Below, in pieces: positions 1-7,477 of a DNA stretch of 10,987 nt. The DNA comes from Deltaproteobacteria bacterium (lineage in GTDB: Bacteria > Desulfobacterota > Binatia > Binatales > Binataceae). Location: contig PMOH01000130.1 of the NCBI GenBank assembly GCA_003161515.1, forward strand, positions 1 through 10,987. The letters are read 5' to 3'. The notes below the pieces were generated by a model. That model had not been told where the DNA came from. It saw only the letters and a list, made by a program, of their open reading frames with translations, and searched no databases. A program made the position numbers and the translations under genes. The stretch's first letter is position 1; the number at the start of each line of letters is the position of its first letter.

Positions 1-524
1 GGCGTGTGAAGGTTGATCCGCACTTCGACGTCGAGCAACGCGCCGAAGACGCCGCGCTCGAGCGCGTCCTTGACCGCGAGCATGTTAGGCGCGAAGCGGA
101 GCTGAAAATTCACCGCGGCGCGTAGTTTTCGATCGCGGCAGATCGCAACAATCTGGCGCGCGTCGGCAAGGTCGCGGCCCATCGGCTTTTGAATCAGCAG
201 CGCGGCGCCCGCCGGAAGCCGTTCCAGCACGCTCGCAACATTCTCGGGCGGAATCGCGACGTCGAAGACTACATCGCGCATCGATGCAGCTTCATCGATC
301 GACTCGAACACGCGCGGAATCGCAAACGCTGCCGCGCGCTCGGCACTCGCCTTCGGATTCATGTCGAAAATGCCCGCGACTGGAAATCCGAGGCGCTGGT
401 AAACCGGCAAATGAGCGTCGCGAACTATGCTGCCAGCGCCGATCACGACGATCGGCCGCGGCGCCGACGGACGCGGCCACGATTCCCGCAGATCGCGAAG
501 CGAGGCTGGCAATTGAGTCGTCAT
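1..524 (-). CDS. Gfo/Idh/MocA-family oxidoreductase, N-terminal part (runs off the window)
   Basis: The minus-strand frame is open from an ATG at 524-522 to base 1, giving 174 complete codons of a family usually 330-390 residues long, so the C-terminal substrate domain is missing. The visible part is the NAD(P)-binding Rossmann domain. It shows a glycine motif VIGAGSIVRDAHLP at about residues 27-40, an acidic end of the second strand (GIFD, D54), and IQKPMG at 111-116, the family's EKP motif with Gln for Glu and the conserved Lys at K113. Members are pyridine-nucleotide-dependent dehydrogenases of sugars, inositols and related compounds. The gene diverges from the fuconate dehydratase gene across only 43 bp, so the two probably share a control region. 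A role in oxidising a sugar feeding the fuconate pathway is inference. The family call is firm; the substrate is unknown. Confidence 0.85.
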   Translation of the reverse strand, partial: MTTQLPASLRDLRESWPRPSAPRPIVVIGAGSIVRDAHLPVYQRLGFPVAGIFDMNPKASAERAAAFAIPRVFESIDEAASMRDVVFDVAIPPENVASVLERLPAGAALLIQKPMGRDLADARQIVAICRDRKLRAAVNFQLRFAPNMLAVKDALERGVFGALLDVEVRINLHT

Positions 525-554
525 CTATGGTCGCGCGATGCTACCATGCCGCGC

Positions 555-562
555 AGAGGAAG
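555..562 (+). promoter_or_regulatory. Ribosome binding site deciding the fucD start
   Basis: A purine-rich AGAGGAAG lies 5 bases before the ATG at 568. It favours that start over the in-frame ATG at 538, which has no such site and would add ten residues not expected at the N-terminus of this family. Confidence 0.55.
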
Positions 563-567
563 CGATC

Positions 568-1872
568 ATGGCGCGCACAATTTCCGGATTGTCGGTCCGC
601 GACATTCGAACCCCAACCTCCAGAACGCTCGCCGGCTCCGACGCGGTGCACACCGACCCCGACTATTCCGCAACGTATGTAGTGCTCACGACCGACGCGC
701 ACGACGGTATCGAAGGCCACGGCATGACGTTCACGCTCGGCCGCGGCAACGAAGTTGTGGTCGCAGCCGTCCGCGCATTGCAGCACCTAATCGTCGGCTC
801 GAAGTACGAGGACATTGTCGGCAACCTGGGCGCATTCTGGGAGCGGCTCACGTTTGAAAGCCAGCTCAGATGGATCGGTCCCGAGAAAGGCGCGATTCAT
901 CTCGCGACGGCGGCGATCGTAAATGCGGTCTGGGATCTGTACGCCAAAATCGAGCGCAAGCCTGTATGGAAACTCGTCGCCGACATGACGCCGGAGCAAT
1001 TCGTCGCGTGCATCGATTTCCGCTACCTGACCGACGCTCTCACCCGCGACGACGCGCTCAAAATTTTGCGCGGAAAATTCGCAACGCGTGGCGAACGCGA
1101 AGCGCAGATGCGCAAAGAGGGCTACCCGGCCTACATCACGTCCGCCGGGTGGATGGGTTATCCCGACGACAAAGTTCGGCGCCTATGCCGCGAGGCACTC
1201 GCCGCCGGATGGACCCGGTTCAAAATAAAAGTCGGGCGTGACTCTGCGGCCAACGTGCATCGCGCAGCGCTGGTGCGTGAAGAAATCGGACCGCGCTCCG
1301 TCATGATGATGGATGCGAACCAGGCGTGGGACGTGGGCGAGGCGATCGAGTTGATGCGCCCGCTCGCGCGCTTCAATCCGCTGTGGATCGAAGAGCCGAC
1401 CAGCCCCGACGATGTCCTCGGTCACGCCACGATTCGCCGCGCGATTGCGCCGATCGGCGTCGCAACCGGAGAGCACGCCGCCAACCGCGTGATGTTCAAG
1501 CAGTTGATGCAGGCCGGCGCGATCGACTTTTGCCAGTTCGACAATTGTCGCCTCGGCGGACTCAGCGAGGCGCTCGCGGTGCTGCTGCTCGCCGCGAAAT
1601 TCGGCGTGCCGGTCTGTCCGCACGCCGGCGGAATCGGACTGTGCGAATACGGCCAACACGTTTCGCTGATCGACTACATCTGCGTGAGCGGCAGTCTCGA
1701 CAACCGGATGATCGAGTTCGCCGATCACCTGCACGAGCACTTCAAGGACCCGGTAGTGATGCGCGGCGATCGCTACATGCCGCCAACCGCGCCCGGCTTC
1801 AGCATCGAGATGCGGCCCGCATCGCTCGACGCGTTCGAATTCCCGGGCGGCGCGGAATGGAGAAAGAAATGA
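568..1872 (+). CDS. fucD: L-fuconate dehydratase (enolase superfamily)
   Basis: This 434-residue protein should dehydrate L-fuconate to 2-keto-3-deoxy-L-fuconate in the cytoplasm, using Mg2+. It has the enolase-superfamily layout: an N-terminal capping domain followed by a TIM barrel. All expected active-site residues are visible: the KxK pair K219/K221, metal ligands D249, E275 (WIEEP) and E302 (TGEH), and the His-Asp dyad H352 (CPHAGG) with D325. The spacing matches my recollection of the characterised Xanthomonas enzyme with an offset of one residue. Other clade signatures are MTFTLGRGNE, LRWIGPEKG, TSAGWMGY and PTSPDDVLGHA, also seen in vertebrate ENOSF1. The ATG at 568 is chosen because of its ribosome binding site. 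The stop overlaps the next gene's start, so the two are probably co-translated. A mutarotase and SDR of the same pathway lie just downstream on the other strand. Activity on a related 6-deoxy or pentonic acid is the main alternative. Confidence 0.92.
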   Translation: MARTISGLSVRDIRTPTSRTLAGSDAVHTDPDYSATYVVLTTDAHDGIEGHGMTFTLGRGNEVVVAAVRALQHLIVGSKYEDIVGNLGAFWERLTFESQLRWIGPEKGAIHLATAAIVNAVWDLYAKIERKPVWKLVADMTPEQFVACIDFRYLTDALTRDDALKILRGKFATRGEREAQMRKEGYPAYITSAGWMGYPDDKVRRLCREALAAGWTRFKIKVGRDSAANVHRAALVREEIGPRSVMMMDANQAWDVGEAIELMRPLARFNPLWIEEPTSPDDVLGHATIRRAIAPIGVATGEHAANRVMFKQLMQAGAIDFCQFDNCRLGGLSEALAVLLLAAKFGVPVCPHAGGIGLCEYGQHVSLIDYICVSGSLDNRMIEFADHLHEHFKDPVVMRGDRYMPPTAPGFSIEMRPASLDAFEFPGGAEWRKK

Positions 1873-2678
1873 AGCACCAAATCAAAGCGCCCTTGTTCGT
1901 GCTGCTCGCCTTGGCGATCGCAACGATCTCGCTGACGCAATCGGCCCTCGCGGATGACGCCACCACTGCGGCCGCGCTCCAGGCCGCCATCGCAGGACCG
2001 CAGCGTTCCGATGCGAACAAGGCGCGCGACAAATATCGCCATCCGCTCGAGACGCTCACCTTCTTCGGGATCAAGCCCGATATGACGGTCGTCGAGATCT
2101 CGCCCGGCACTGGTTGGTACACCGAGATTCTGGCGCCGTTTCTCAAAGACCACGGCAAGCTTTACGAAGCGGTCGGAGGAGGAGCGGGCGCCAAAACCTT
2201 TGAGGACAAGCTCAAGGCCGATCCGGCGATCTATGGCCAGGTGATCGTTACAACGCTGCAGCCTCCAGCCCAAACAGAAATTGCGCCCGCAGGCACAGCC
2301 GATATGGTTCTGACGTTTCGCAACGTGCACGACTGGCTCCCGCGCGGCACGACGGCCGACTACTTCAAGGCTTTCTATCGCGCACTGAAACCTGGAGGAG
2401 TCCTGGGAATCACCGACCATCGCGCAGATCCATCGCAGCCGCAGGATCCAAAGGCCAAGAACGGATATGTGCGCCAGGACTACATGATCCAAATCGCGCA
2501 GGAAGCCGGCTTCAAGCTGGCGGGGACGTCGGACATCAACGCGAATCCCAAGGATCCGCGCAATCAACCAGTGTGGAATCTGCCGCCGACCTTGCGGCAG
2601 GGAGACAAGGATCGCGACAAGTACCTGGCAATTGGTGAGAGCGACCGCATGACGCTCAAGTTCGTCAAGCCGAATTGA
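1869..2678 (+). CDS. Exported predicted class I SAM-dependent methyltransferase
   Basis: A 269-residue protein begins with a clear Sec signal peptide: a Lys-containing start, a hydrophobic core at about 8-22, and a likely cleavage after ALA at 26-28. The mature part has a class I methyltransferase motif I, VVEISPGTGWYTEILAP, at about 75-91, then FRNVHDW and a strand-turn region LKPGGVLGITDHR. This pattern resembles a family usually annotated 'predicted methyltransferase' and often carrying signal peptides. The acceptor is unknown, and how SAM would be supplied outside the cytoplasm is unexplained, so a non-methylating role is possible. The start ATG overlaps the fucD stop (ATGA at 1869-1872), with GGAG at 1858-1861 as its ribosome site inside fucD. 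It converges on the mutarotase gene with only 13 bp between stops, and no terminator hairpin is visible there. Confidence 0.8.
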   Translation: MKHQIKAPLFVLLALAIATISLTQSALADDATTAAALQAAIAGPQRSDANKARDKYRHPLETLTFFGIKPDMTVVEISPGTGWYTEILAPFLKDHGKLYEAVGGGAGAKTFEDKLKADPAIYGQVIVTTLQPPAQTEIAPAGTADMVLTFRNVHDWLPRGTTADYFKAFYRALKPGGVLGITDHRADPSQPQDPKAKNGYVRQDYMIQIAQEAGFKLAGTSDINANPKDPRNQPVWNLPPTLRQGDKDRDKYLAIGESDRMTLKFVKPN

Positions 2679-2691
2679 ATTCGATCGCGCT

Positions 2692-3024
2692 TCAGAGCGA
2701 GAAGACGAGCTTCATCTCGGCCCACCATTCGCCGGGTTGCGCGCCCGGCACCGGCTCCTGCATCGAGGCCATCAGCTCTTGCCATTCGCGGTTGCGCGGA
2801 TTACTCGCTTCGTAGCGCGGGAAATCGCGATCGGGATCGAAGGCGTCCGTCGTCTCCATGAACATGAAGAGCTGGCGGCCGAGCATAAAGATCAGCATCC
2901 GTTCGATGCCGATGGACTTCAGCCCGCGCTCGACCTCCGGCCAGATCGCGCGATGGTGTTCGAGGTAGCGCTCGATAATTTTCGGGTCGTCTTTCAGGTA
3001 AATCGTGCGGCCGTACTGTTTCAT
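2692..3024 (-). CDS. RhaM-family sugar mutarotase (L-fucose/L-rhamnose mutarotase)
   Basis: This 110-residue protein matches the L-rhamnose mutarotase family (about 105 residues) over its whole length. A conserved HHRAIWPEV segment at 23-31 contains the likely catalytic His (H24). It is followed by GIERMLIFMLGRQLFMFMET and a C-terminal EWWAEMKLVF. Family members speed interconversion of alpha and beta anomers of deoxy sugars in the cytoplasm, so that an anomer-specific dehydrogenase is not limited by spontaneous mutarotation. The neighbouring fucD and SDR point to L-fucose or a similar sugar rather than rhamnose, which is inference. The start ATG overlaps the SDR stop (ATGA across 3022-3026 on the minus strand), so it is translationally coupled to that gene. 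Confidence 0.88.
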   Translation of the reverse strand: MKQYGRTIYLKDDPKIIERYLEHHRAIWPEVERGLKSIGIERMLIFMLGRQLFMFMETTDAFDPDRDFPRYEASNPRNREWQELMASMQEPVPGAQPGEWWAEMKLVFSL

Positions 3025-3800
3025 CAGAATGCGAGCACGCCGCCGTCGATCGGATACGCCTGCCCGGTGATGAACGACGCCTCATCCGAGCACAGGTAGA
3101 GCGCGAGCGCGGCGACTTCTTCGGGCGTGCCCATCCTGCCGAGCGGCTGATACTCCGAAAGTTGCTTGAACATCTCTGCCTCGCGTCCCGGATAAGTCGT
3201 GCGCAGATAACCGTCGACGAACGGCGTGTGAACGCGCGCGGGACAGATACAGTTGCATCGGATGCCGCGCTTGACGTAGTCCACCGCAATCGACCGCGTC
3301 ATCGTCAGCACCGCGCCCTTGCTCATCGAATAGGCGAAGCGATCGGTGAGTCCGATCAGCGACGCAATCGACGCTAGGTTGAGGATCACGCCGCCCCCAC
3401 TCGCGAGCATCCGGCGCACCGCCGCCCGCGAACAAAGAAATATCCCCTTCACATTGACCGAATAGATGCGATCGAGGTCTTCTTCCGTGGTGTTCTCGAC
3501 CGTGCCGATATGCGCGATTCCGGCATTGTTTACGAGGATGTCGACGCGTGACGCCTGCTTATCCGAATCGATGCGCGCGAAGGCAGCTTCCACCGAATCA
3601 GCGAGCGCGACATCGCATTCAAGTGCCGACGCTGTGCCGCCGGCCGCGCGAATCTTTTCTACCGAGTTGGTAACTGAATCTAGGTCGCGATCGAGCGCGA
3701 AAACGTGCGCACCATTTTGCGCAAAGGTCGATGCAATCGCGAGCCCGATCCCTGAACCGGCGCCAGTGACGATCGCGGTCTTTCCGTCGAGCCGAAACAC
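3024..3800 (-). CDS. SDR dehydrogenase, probably 2-keto-3-deoxy-L-fuconate dehydrogenase
   Basis: A classical short-chain dehydrogenase of 258 residues if read from the GTG at 3800. It has TGAGSGIG at 12-19, an acidic D37 after the second strand suggesting NAD rather than NADP, NNAG at 91-94, N116, and the catalytic S144, Y157 and K161 (YSMSK). The C-terminal stretch ARVHTPFVDGYL, then GRMGTPEEVAAL and ITGQAYPIDGG, resembles the subgroup oxidising C4 of 2-keto-3-deoxy-L-fuconate, the product of FucD. The start is uncertain. A longer in-frame reading from a TTG at 3836 adds twelve residues unlike SDR N-termini, while the GTG gives the usual FRLDGKTAIVTG opening, though no clear ribosome site precedes it. 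The mutarotase follows with an ATGA overlap. The alternative substrate is another sugar or 3-hydroxy acid. Confidence 0.85.
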   Translation of the reverse strand: MFRLDGKTAIVTGAGSGIGLAIASTFAQNGAHVFALDRDLDSVTNSVEKIRAAGGTASALECDVALADSVEAAFARIDSDKQASRVDILVNNAGIAHIGTVENTTEEDLDRIYSVNVKGIFLCSRAAVRRMLASGGGVILNLASIASLIGLTDRFAYSMSKGAVLTMTRSIAVDYVKRGIRCNCICPARVHTPFVDGYLRTTYPGREAEMFKQLSEYQPLGRMGTPEEVAALALYLCSDEASFITGQAYPIDGGVLAF

Positions 3801-3845
3801 GCGAGAACAGTAAAACAGGCGAACGTTACATGACAACCCGAACGG

Positions 3846-4652
3846 TCATTGCGCTTCGGGCGCGCGCAGAACACGGCCGATACGAGCGATCAGTTCGCCC
3901 GAGTTGAATGGCTTGGTGACGTAGTCGTCGGCGCCGAGCGAAAAACCTTTCACCACCTCAGCTTCGTCGCGATGGGCGCTGATCAGAATCACCGGCGTAT
4001 CCCTGGTCGCCAAGTCGCCCCGCAGGGCGGTCAATGCTTCGAATCCGTCCATCTGCGGCATCGATACGTCCAGCAGCACCAGGGCGGGTTTTTTTTGGCG
4101 GGCCATATCAAGCGCCTCCTTGCCGTCGTGGGCGACGAGACACTCGAATTTGAAGTGCTTCAGGATAGTCGAGATCATAACGATAGTCGTGGCGTCGTCG
4201 TCCGCTACTACTACGCGCCGGGTTCCGTTTCGAGGCGCAGTTGGAACAATGGCTTCCGCCGTCTCGACGAATCTGAGAACTCGGTGTGTCCTGAGCAACA
4301 ATTCTTCGGGCTTGCACGGGCGCAAAATGAATTCGCGGTTGAGGTCGAAGAGCGCAGCGAATCCTGTCACCAAGTCCTCGAAGGAGCCGACGATTACCGC
4401 CGGCTTTCGGCTCCGCGTGATCATTTCGATCGGGGCTGGATGCTCGCCAGAGCTAGTGGCGGAAGCGTTGATGAAGCACGCATCGAAGGGAGAGAAGGAG
4501 CTCAGCCCGGGAATAAGCGGCTGCGCTCCGATCACATGACCGATTCCGCGGGCGGTCGCCAATGCCGCGATGATCGAATCGCCCTCAGGCGTGGCAAACC
4601 CCATCAAGCCGAATCTCTTCCCTGCCAGGGATTGTTGAATGATCTCGTCCAT
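3846..4652 (-). CDS. Response regulator with degenerate N-terminal and intact C-terminal receiver domains
   Basis: A 268-residue signalling protein without a DNA-binding or enzymatic output domain. Residues about 145-268 form a typical receiver: acidic pocket D151-D153, phospho-acceptor D195 (LLDVSMPQMDG), switch Ser S225 (LISAHRD) and K247 (YVTKPF). Residues about 12-128 look like a second receiver that has lost its chemistry. The acceptor region reads FDACFINAS, the conserved Lys position reads RPCKPEELLLR (Arg for Lys), and no acidic pair is seen near its start. The output is probably through protein contacts. The ATG at 4652 is chosen over a GTG at 4661 because AAGGAG at 4663-4668 is correctly spaced only for the ATG. 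The partner kinase is not in the window. The SDR gene follows 45 bp downstream on the same strand, but a functional link is doubtful. Confidence 0.87.
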   Translation of the reverse strand: MDEIIQQSLAGKRFGLMGFATPEGDSIIAALATARGIGHVIGAQPLIPGLSSFSPFDACFINASATSSGEHPAPIEMITRSRKPAVIVGSFEDLVTGFAALFDLNREFILRPCKPEELLLRTHRVLRFVETAEAIVPTAPRNGTRRVVVADDDATTIVMISTILKHFKFECLVAHDGKEALDMARQKKPALVLLDVSMPQMDGFEALTALRGDLATRDTPVILISAHRDEAEVVKGFSLGADDYVTKPFNSGELIARIGRVLRAPEAQ

Positions 4653-4662
4653 GACGGACACA

Positions 4663-4668
4663 CTCCTT
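4663..4668 (-). promoter_or_regulatory. Ribosome binding site of the response regulator gene
   Basis: A strong AAGGAG on the minus strand ends 10 bases before the ATG at 4652 and only one base before the alternative GTG at 4661. It therefore supports the ATG. Confidence 0.7.
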
Positions 4669-4680
4669 TTTCGCTGCGGA

Positions 4681-4720
4681 ATCGTGTCAGGTGCAAAAAC
4701 TCACCTCCGCCAGACACGAT
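4681..4720. repeat. 40-bp inverted repeat upstream of the response regulator
   Basis: Outer arms ATCGTGTC (4681-4688) and GACACGAT (4713-4720) are perfect complements. Inside them AGGTG (4689-4693) and CACCT (4702-4706) also pair, leaving an eight-base loop and a six-base bulge on one side. It sits 28 bp before the response regulator ATG, so it would be a 5' UTR hairpin on that mRNA or a protein-binding operator. There is no T-run, so it is not a standard terminator. Confidence 0.55.
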
Positions 4721-4921
4721 TAAACTTCATCTCGATACGCAACGTCCGTGCCTCTCCGGCAAACCTCATATGGTACGCGCTGAACCCCAGGCTGCGTCGC
4801 AGGGCGCGCCGTACAAGAAGATAGATTCAAGGGCGGATCGAATAAGAAGGAGCATGTCGTACTCTGGGACATCGTCCGGCACAATCTCGAATCGCTTTTC
4901 GAGCCCGGGACGTGTACAGCA
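4721..4921. other. Non-coding spacer between divergent genes
   Basis: With the inverted repeat at 4681-4720, this makes up the 269-bp gap between the response regulator (minus) and the MFS transporter (plus). It must hold promoters for both directions, but I see no convincing -35/-10 pair. An AAGGAG at 4847-4852 precedes an ATG by one base only, and that reading frame has no recognisable protein. Confidence 0.4.
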
Positions 4922-6283
4922 GTGGCTGACCGTCTCCGGTTTGCGATGCAATACGAAGATCGCCTCGGCGAGGAAGTACGCCCATCCGAAACGATCGCCG
5001 AATCGCGCCTCGCCGACGCCGCGCTGTCAAAGGCGCGGCGCCGGCTGATTCCGTTCCTGTTCGTGCTCTATCTCGTCGCCTATCTCGACCGAATCAACGT
5101 CGGCTTCGCGTCGTTGCAGATGAACCGCGAGCTTGGACTCACCGAATCGGTCTTCGGCCTCGGCGCGGGGCTGTTCTTCCTCGGCTACTCGCTGTTCGAA
5201 GTCCCGAGCAACTTGATCCTCGCGCGCGTCGGCGCGCGCCGGTGGATTGCGCGAATCATGATCAGCTGGGGCATCGTCGCGATTGCGACGGTCGCGGTTC
5301 GCGGCGCGATTTCTTTCTTCGCGCTGCGATTCATACTGGGACTCGCCGAAGCGGGATTTTTCCCCGGCGTCATTCTCTATCTCACGTTCTGGTTCCCAGC
5401 TCGCGAGCAAGCGCGCGCAGTCGCATTGTTCATGACGGCGACCGCGCTCGCCGGCGTCATCGCCGGTCCTGTCTCGGGCGCGTTGCTCGAATTGCACGGA
5501 CTGTTGAGGCTGTCAGGCTGGCAGTGGCTATTCATCCTCGAAGGTCTGCCCGCGTTGATTCTCGGCGTGATGGTATTACGCTATCTTCCCGACGGTCCCG
5601 AACAGGCCGCCTGGCTCCAGGTTGACGAGCGCGCTGCACTACTCACTAGACTCGAAGGCGATCGGCGACATGGTACTCAGAAGCGCCAGCGCAGTTTCGT
5701 TGAAGCGATTAGCAGCTCGACCGTCTGGCTACTCTCACTAGTCTATTTCGCAATAGTATTTGGACTATACGGCGTGACTTTCTGGCTACCGCAAATTATC
5801 CGGAGCTTCGGTACTCGCAGCGATTTCGGAATCGGGATTTTGTCGGCGATTCCATTTGTCGGCGCCGCGATCGCGATGGTGTTCGTCGGTCGAGCGTCGG
5901 ATTTGAGCGGCGAGCGTCGTTGGCATCTCGCAGTGTGCGCCGTGATTGGCGCGCTCGGCTTGACGCTCGCCTCGATGACTCGCTCGCCGCTCCTGTCACT
6001 CGGCGCGCTTTCGATTGCGGCGGTGGGAATCTGGGGAACCTTCGGCCCATTTTGGGCGATGCCGCCGGAGTTTCTCAGCGGCACCGCGGCGGCCGGCGCG
6101 ATCGCGCTTATCAACTCGATCGGAAATCTCGGCGGCTTCGCAGGCCCGTACCTGGTCGGGATAGTCAAGCAAGCGACGCACAGCTTTGCCGGCGGGATGC
6201 TCCTGATGGCCGCTTCGCTGGTCGTGGCCGCGATGCTCGCCTTGACACTACCGGTGCCGTTGCGCGAAACCGATCCATCATGA
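4922..6283 (+). CDS. MFS transporter, anion:cation symporter (ACS) family
   Basis: A 453-residue inner-membrane protein with the twelve-helix major facilitator layout. The N-terminal signature RRRLIPFLFVLYLVAYLDR, then INVGFASLQM and GYSLFEVPSNLIL, is typical of the ACS family, which takes up organic anions such as tartrate, glucarate or galactarate and aromatic acids with protons. The central cytoplasmic loop (about residues 225-260) is charged, and helices resume at about 267. The start is either GTG 4922 or ATG 4946. Neither has a good ribosome site, and both give a complete first helix. The stop overlaps the next gene's ATG (ATGA at 6280-6283). Downstream MaoC- and CitE-like genes suggest the substrate is an organic acid later converted to a CoA ester. 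L-fuconate is possible given the neighbouring cluster. The substrate cannot be read from sequence. Confidence 0.88.
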   Translation: MADRLRFAMQYEDRLGEEVRPSETIAESRLADAALSKARRRLIPFLFVLYLVAYLDRINVGFASLQMNRELGLTESVFGLGAGLFFLGYSLFEVPSNLILARVGARRWIARIMISWGIVAIATVAVRGAISFFALRFILGLAEAGFFPGVILYLTFWFPAREQARAVALFMTATALAGVIAGPVSGALLELHGLLRLSGWQWLFILEGLPALILGVMVLRYLPDGPEQAAWLQVDERAALLTRLEGDRRHGTQKRQRSFVEAISSSTVWLLSLVYFAIVFGLYGVTFWLPQIIRSFGTRSDFGIGILSAIPFVGAAIAMVFVGRASDLSGERRWHLAVCAVIGALGLTLASMTRSPLLSLGALSIAAVGIWGTFGPFWAMPPEFLSGTAAAGAIALINSIGNLGGFAGPYLVGIVKQATHSFAGGMLLMAASLVVAAMLALTLPVPLRETDPS

Positions 6284-7020
6284 GCGACGGTACCATCGTG
6301 CTGAGCCCTGCCGCGCTGTGGCGAAGGCTGGGATTGGCGCATCACAACTGGCCGGGCAGATTCACCGTTCTGCTCTTTACGATTCTGTTGTTGCTCGTTA
6401 CTCAGCCGATGTTCTCGGGCCACGACTACGCGCAAAACATTGCGACTGCGGCGATATCCCTGGTGCTGCTGGCCGCCCTTTATTCGGTTCGCGCGGCCAG
6501 ATTCTTCTTCGCTATCGCGCTCGTTCTGTTTGTTCCATCGTTCGGATCTCGAGTGGCGCTTTTATTCACCTCGAGCCCCGCAATCGAAGCGCTCGGCGCG
6601 ATCACTTCGTGCCTCTTCCTGGCCGTCACCGTCATCGCACTGGTCACCCGGCTGTTCATCGTGACGAGCGTCACCCTGGACACTATCAGCGCCGCGATTT
6701 GCGCTTACCTGCTGGCCGCCATCGCGTTTGCGTACGCCTTCGCGGTGGTTGAACTGCAAAATCCCGGTTCGTTCAGCGCCACACTCTTTCAAAAGCCGTC
6801 GAGCAACATCGCTCCCCTGATAGCGTCGCTGCACAACTTCATCTACTACAGCTTTGTATGCCTGACGACGACTGGCTTCGGCGATATCGCGCCAATCTCG
6901 GAAGGTGCTCGCAGCCTGTCGGTGATGGAATCGGTGTTCGGCCAGCTATATGTAGCGATTCTGATCGCGCGGCTGGTCAGTCTCGAAGTCGCGCAATCGA
7001 TGATGAAGGAGCGGGAGTAA
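6280..7020 (+). CDS. Six-helix potassium-channel-like membrane protein
   Basis: This 246-residue protein has about six hydrophobic segments, near 27-44, 53-70, 73-88, 104-126, 134-158 and 212-235. A pore loop between the last two ends in TTTGFGD at 196-202, the selectivity-filter signature of potassium channels of the two-helix ion-channel domain family. No RCK, cyclic-nucleotide or other cytoplasmic regulatory domain follows, and the fourth segment lacks a regular arginine ladder, so voltage gating is not evident. The start ATG overlaps the transporter stop, and the MaoC gene begins one base after its stop. It is therefore embedded in a metabolic operon, which is odd for an ion channel. A role in balancing charge during anion uptake is speculation. 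Potassium selectivity rests on the filter motif only. Confidence 0.82.
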   Translation: MSDGTIVLSPAALWRRLGLAHHNWPGRFTVLLFTILLLLVTQPMFSGHDYAQNIATAAISLVLLAALYSVRAARFFFAIALVLFVPSFGSRVALLFTSSPAIEALGAITSCLFLAVTVIALVTRLFIVTSVTLDTISAAICAYLLAAIAFAYAFAVVELQNPGSFSATLFQKPSSNIAPLIASLHNFIYYSFVCLTTTGFGDIAPISEGARSLSVMESVFGQLYVAILIARLVSLEVAQSMMKERE

Positions 7021-7021
7021 G

Positions 7022-7477
7022 ATGTCCGGACTTTATTTTGACGAATTCGAAATTGGCCAGGCATTCAAGCACGCGATCACGCGCACGATCACGGAAACCG
7101 ACAACCTGATTTTCTGCGCGCTCACGCACAATCCGCAACCGCTCCATCTCGACGCGGAATTTGCCAAGACTACCGAGTTCGGCCAGCGCATCGTGAACAG
7201 CATTTTCACGCTCGGGCTGATGATCGGAGTGTCGGTCGGCGACACCACGCTCGGCACGACGATCGCGAATCTGGGGATGGCCGATACGCGCTTCGCGCAT
7301 CCGGTGTTCATCGGCGACACGCTGCGCGCGGAGACTACAGTCGCGGAGAAACGCGAGAGCCGCTCGCGTCCCGACGCCGGAATCGTCGTGTTCGACCATC
7401 GATGCTTCAACCAGCGCGCCGAGGAAGTCGCGTACTGCAAACGGTCGGCGCTGATGCGCAAGCGGCCGGCGTCATGA
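7022..7477 (+). CDS. MaoC-like hot-dog fold enoyl-CoA hydratase/dehydratase
   Basis: A 151-residue single hot-dog domain of the MaoC family, whose members add or remove water across enoyl-CoA double bonds. The N-terminal YFDEFEIGQAF and the segment ALTHNPQPLHLDAEFA (33-48) are characteristic. The likely catalytic His is H42. The usual GDxNPxH motif reads THNPQPLH, so the canonical Asp is replaced and one residue is inserted. This variant resembles MaoC proteins that pair with CitE-like lyases. RIVNSIFTLGLMIG and RFAHPVFIGDTL complete the fold. The GAAGGAG at 7005-7011 and GGAG at 7015-7018 can serve as ribosome sites. The stop overlaps the CitE-like gene (ATGA at 7474-7477), implying paired function, for example hydrating a mesaconyl-, itaconyl- or similar CoA to the substrate of the lyase. 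The exact substrate is unknown. Confidence 0.88.
   Translation: MSGLYFDEFEIGQAFKHAITRTITETDNLIFCALTHNPQPLHLDAEFAKTTEFGQRIVNSIFTLGLMIGVSVGDTTLGTTIANLGMADTRFAHPVFIGDTLRAETTVAEKRESRSRPDAGIVVFDHRCFNQRAEEVAYCKRSALMRKRPAS

Noticed and set aside
1326..2678. A long plus-strand frame joining an Arg-rich stretch to the methyltransferase, suggesting a fusion protein
   Set aside because: The upstream part is the wrong frame of fucD, which has all its catalytic residues in its own frame. The methyltransferase has its own ATG, ribosome site and signal peptide at 1869.
3849..5048. A 399-codon plus-strand frame opposite the response regulator
   Set aside because: It is the antisense of an intact two-receiver protein, has an Arg/Gln-rich composition with no recognisable domain, and runs into the MFS gene in the wrong frame.
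5743..6435. A 230-codon minus-strand frame over the MFS and channel genes
   Set aside because: Low-complexity Ser/Pro/Ala/Arg composition antisense to clear membrane-protein genes; a GC-rich shadow frame.
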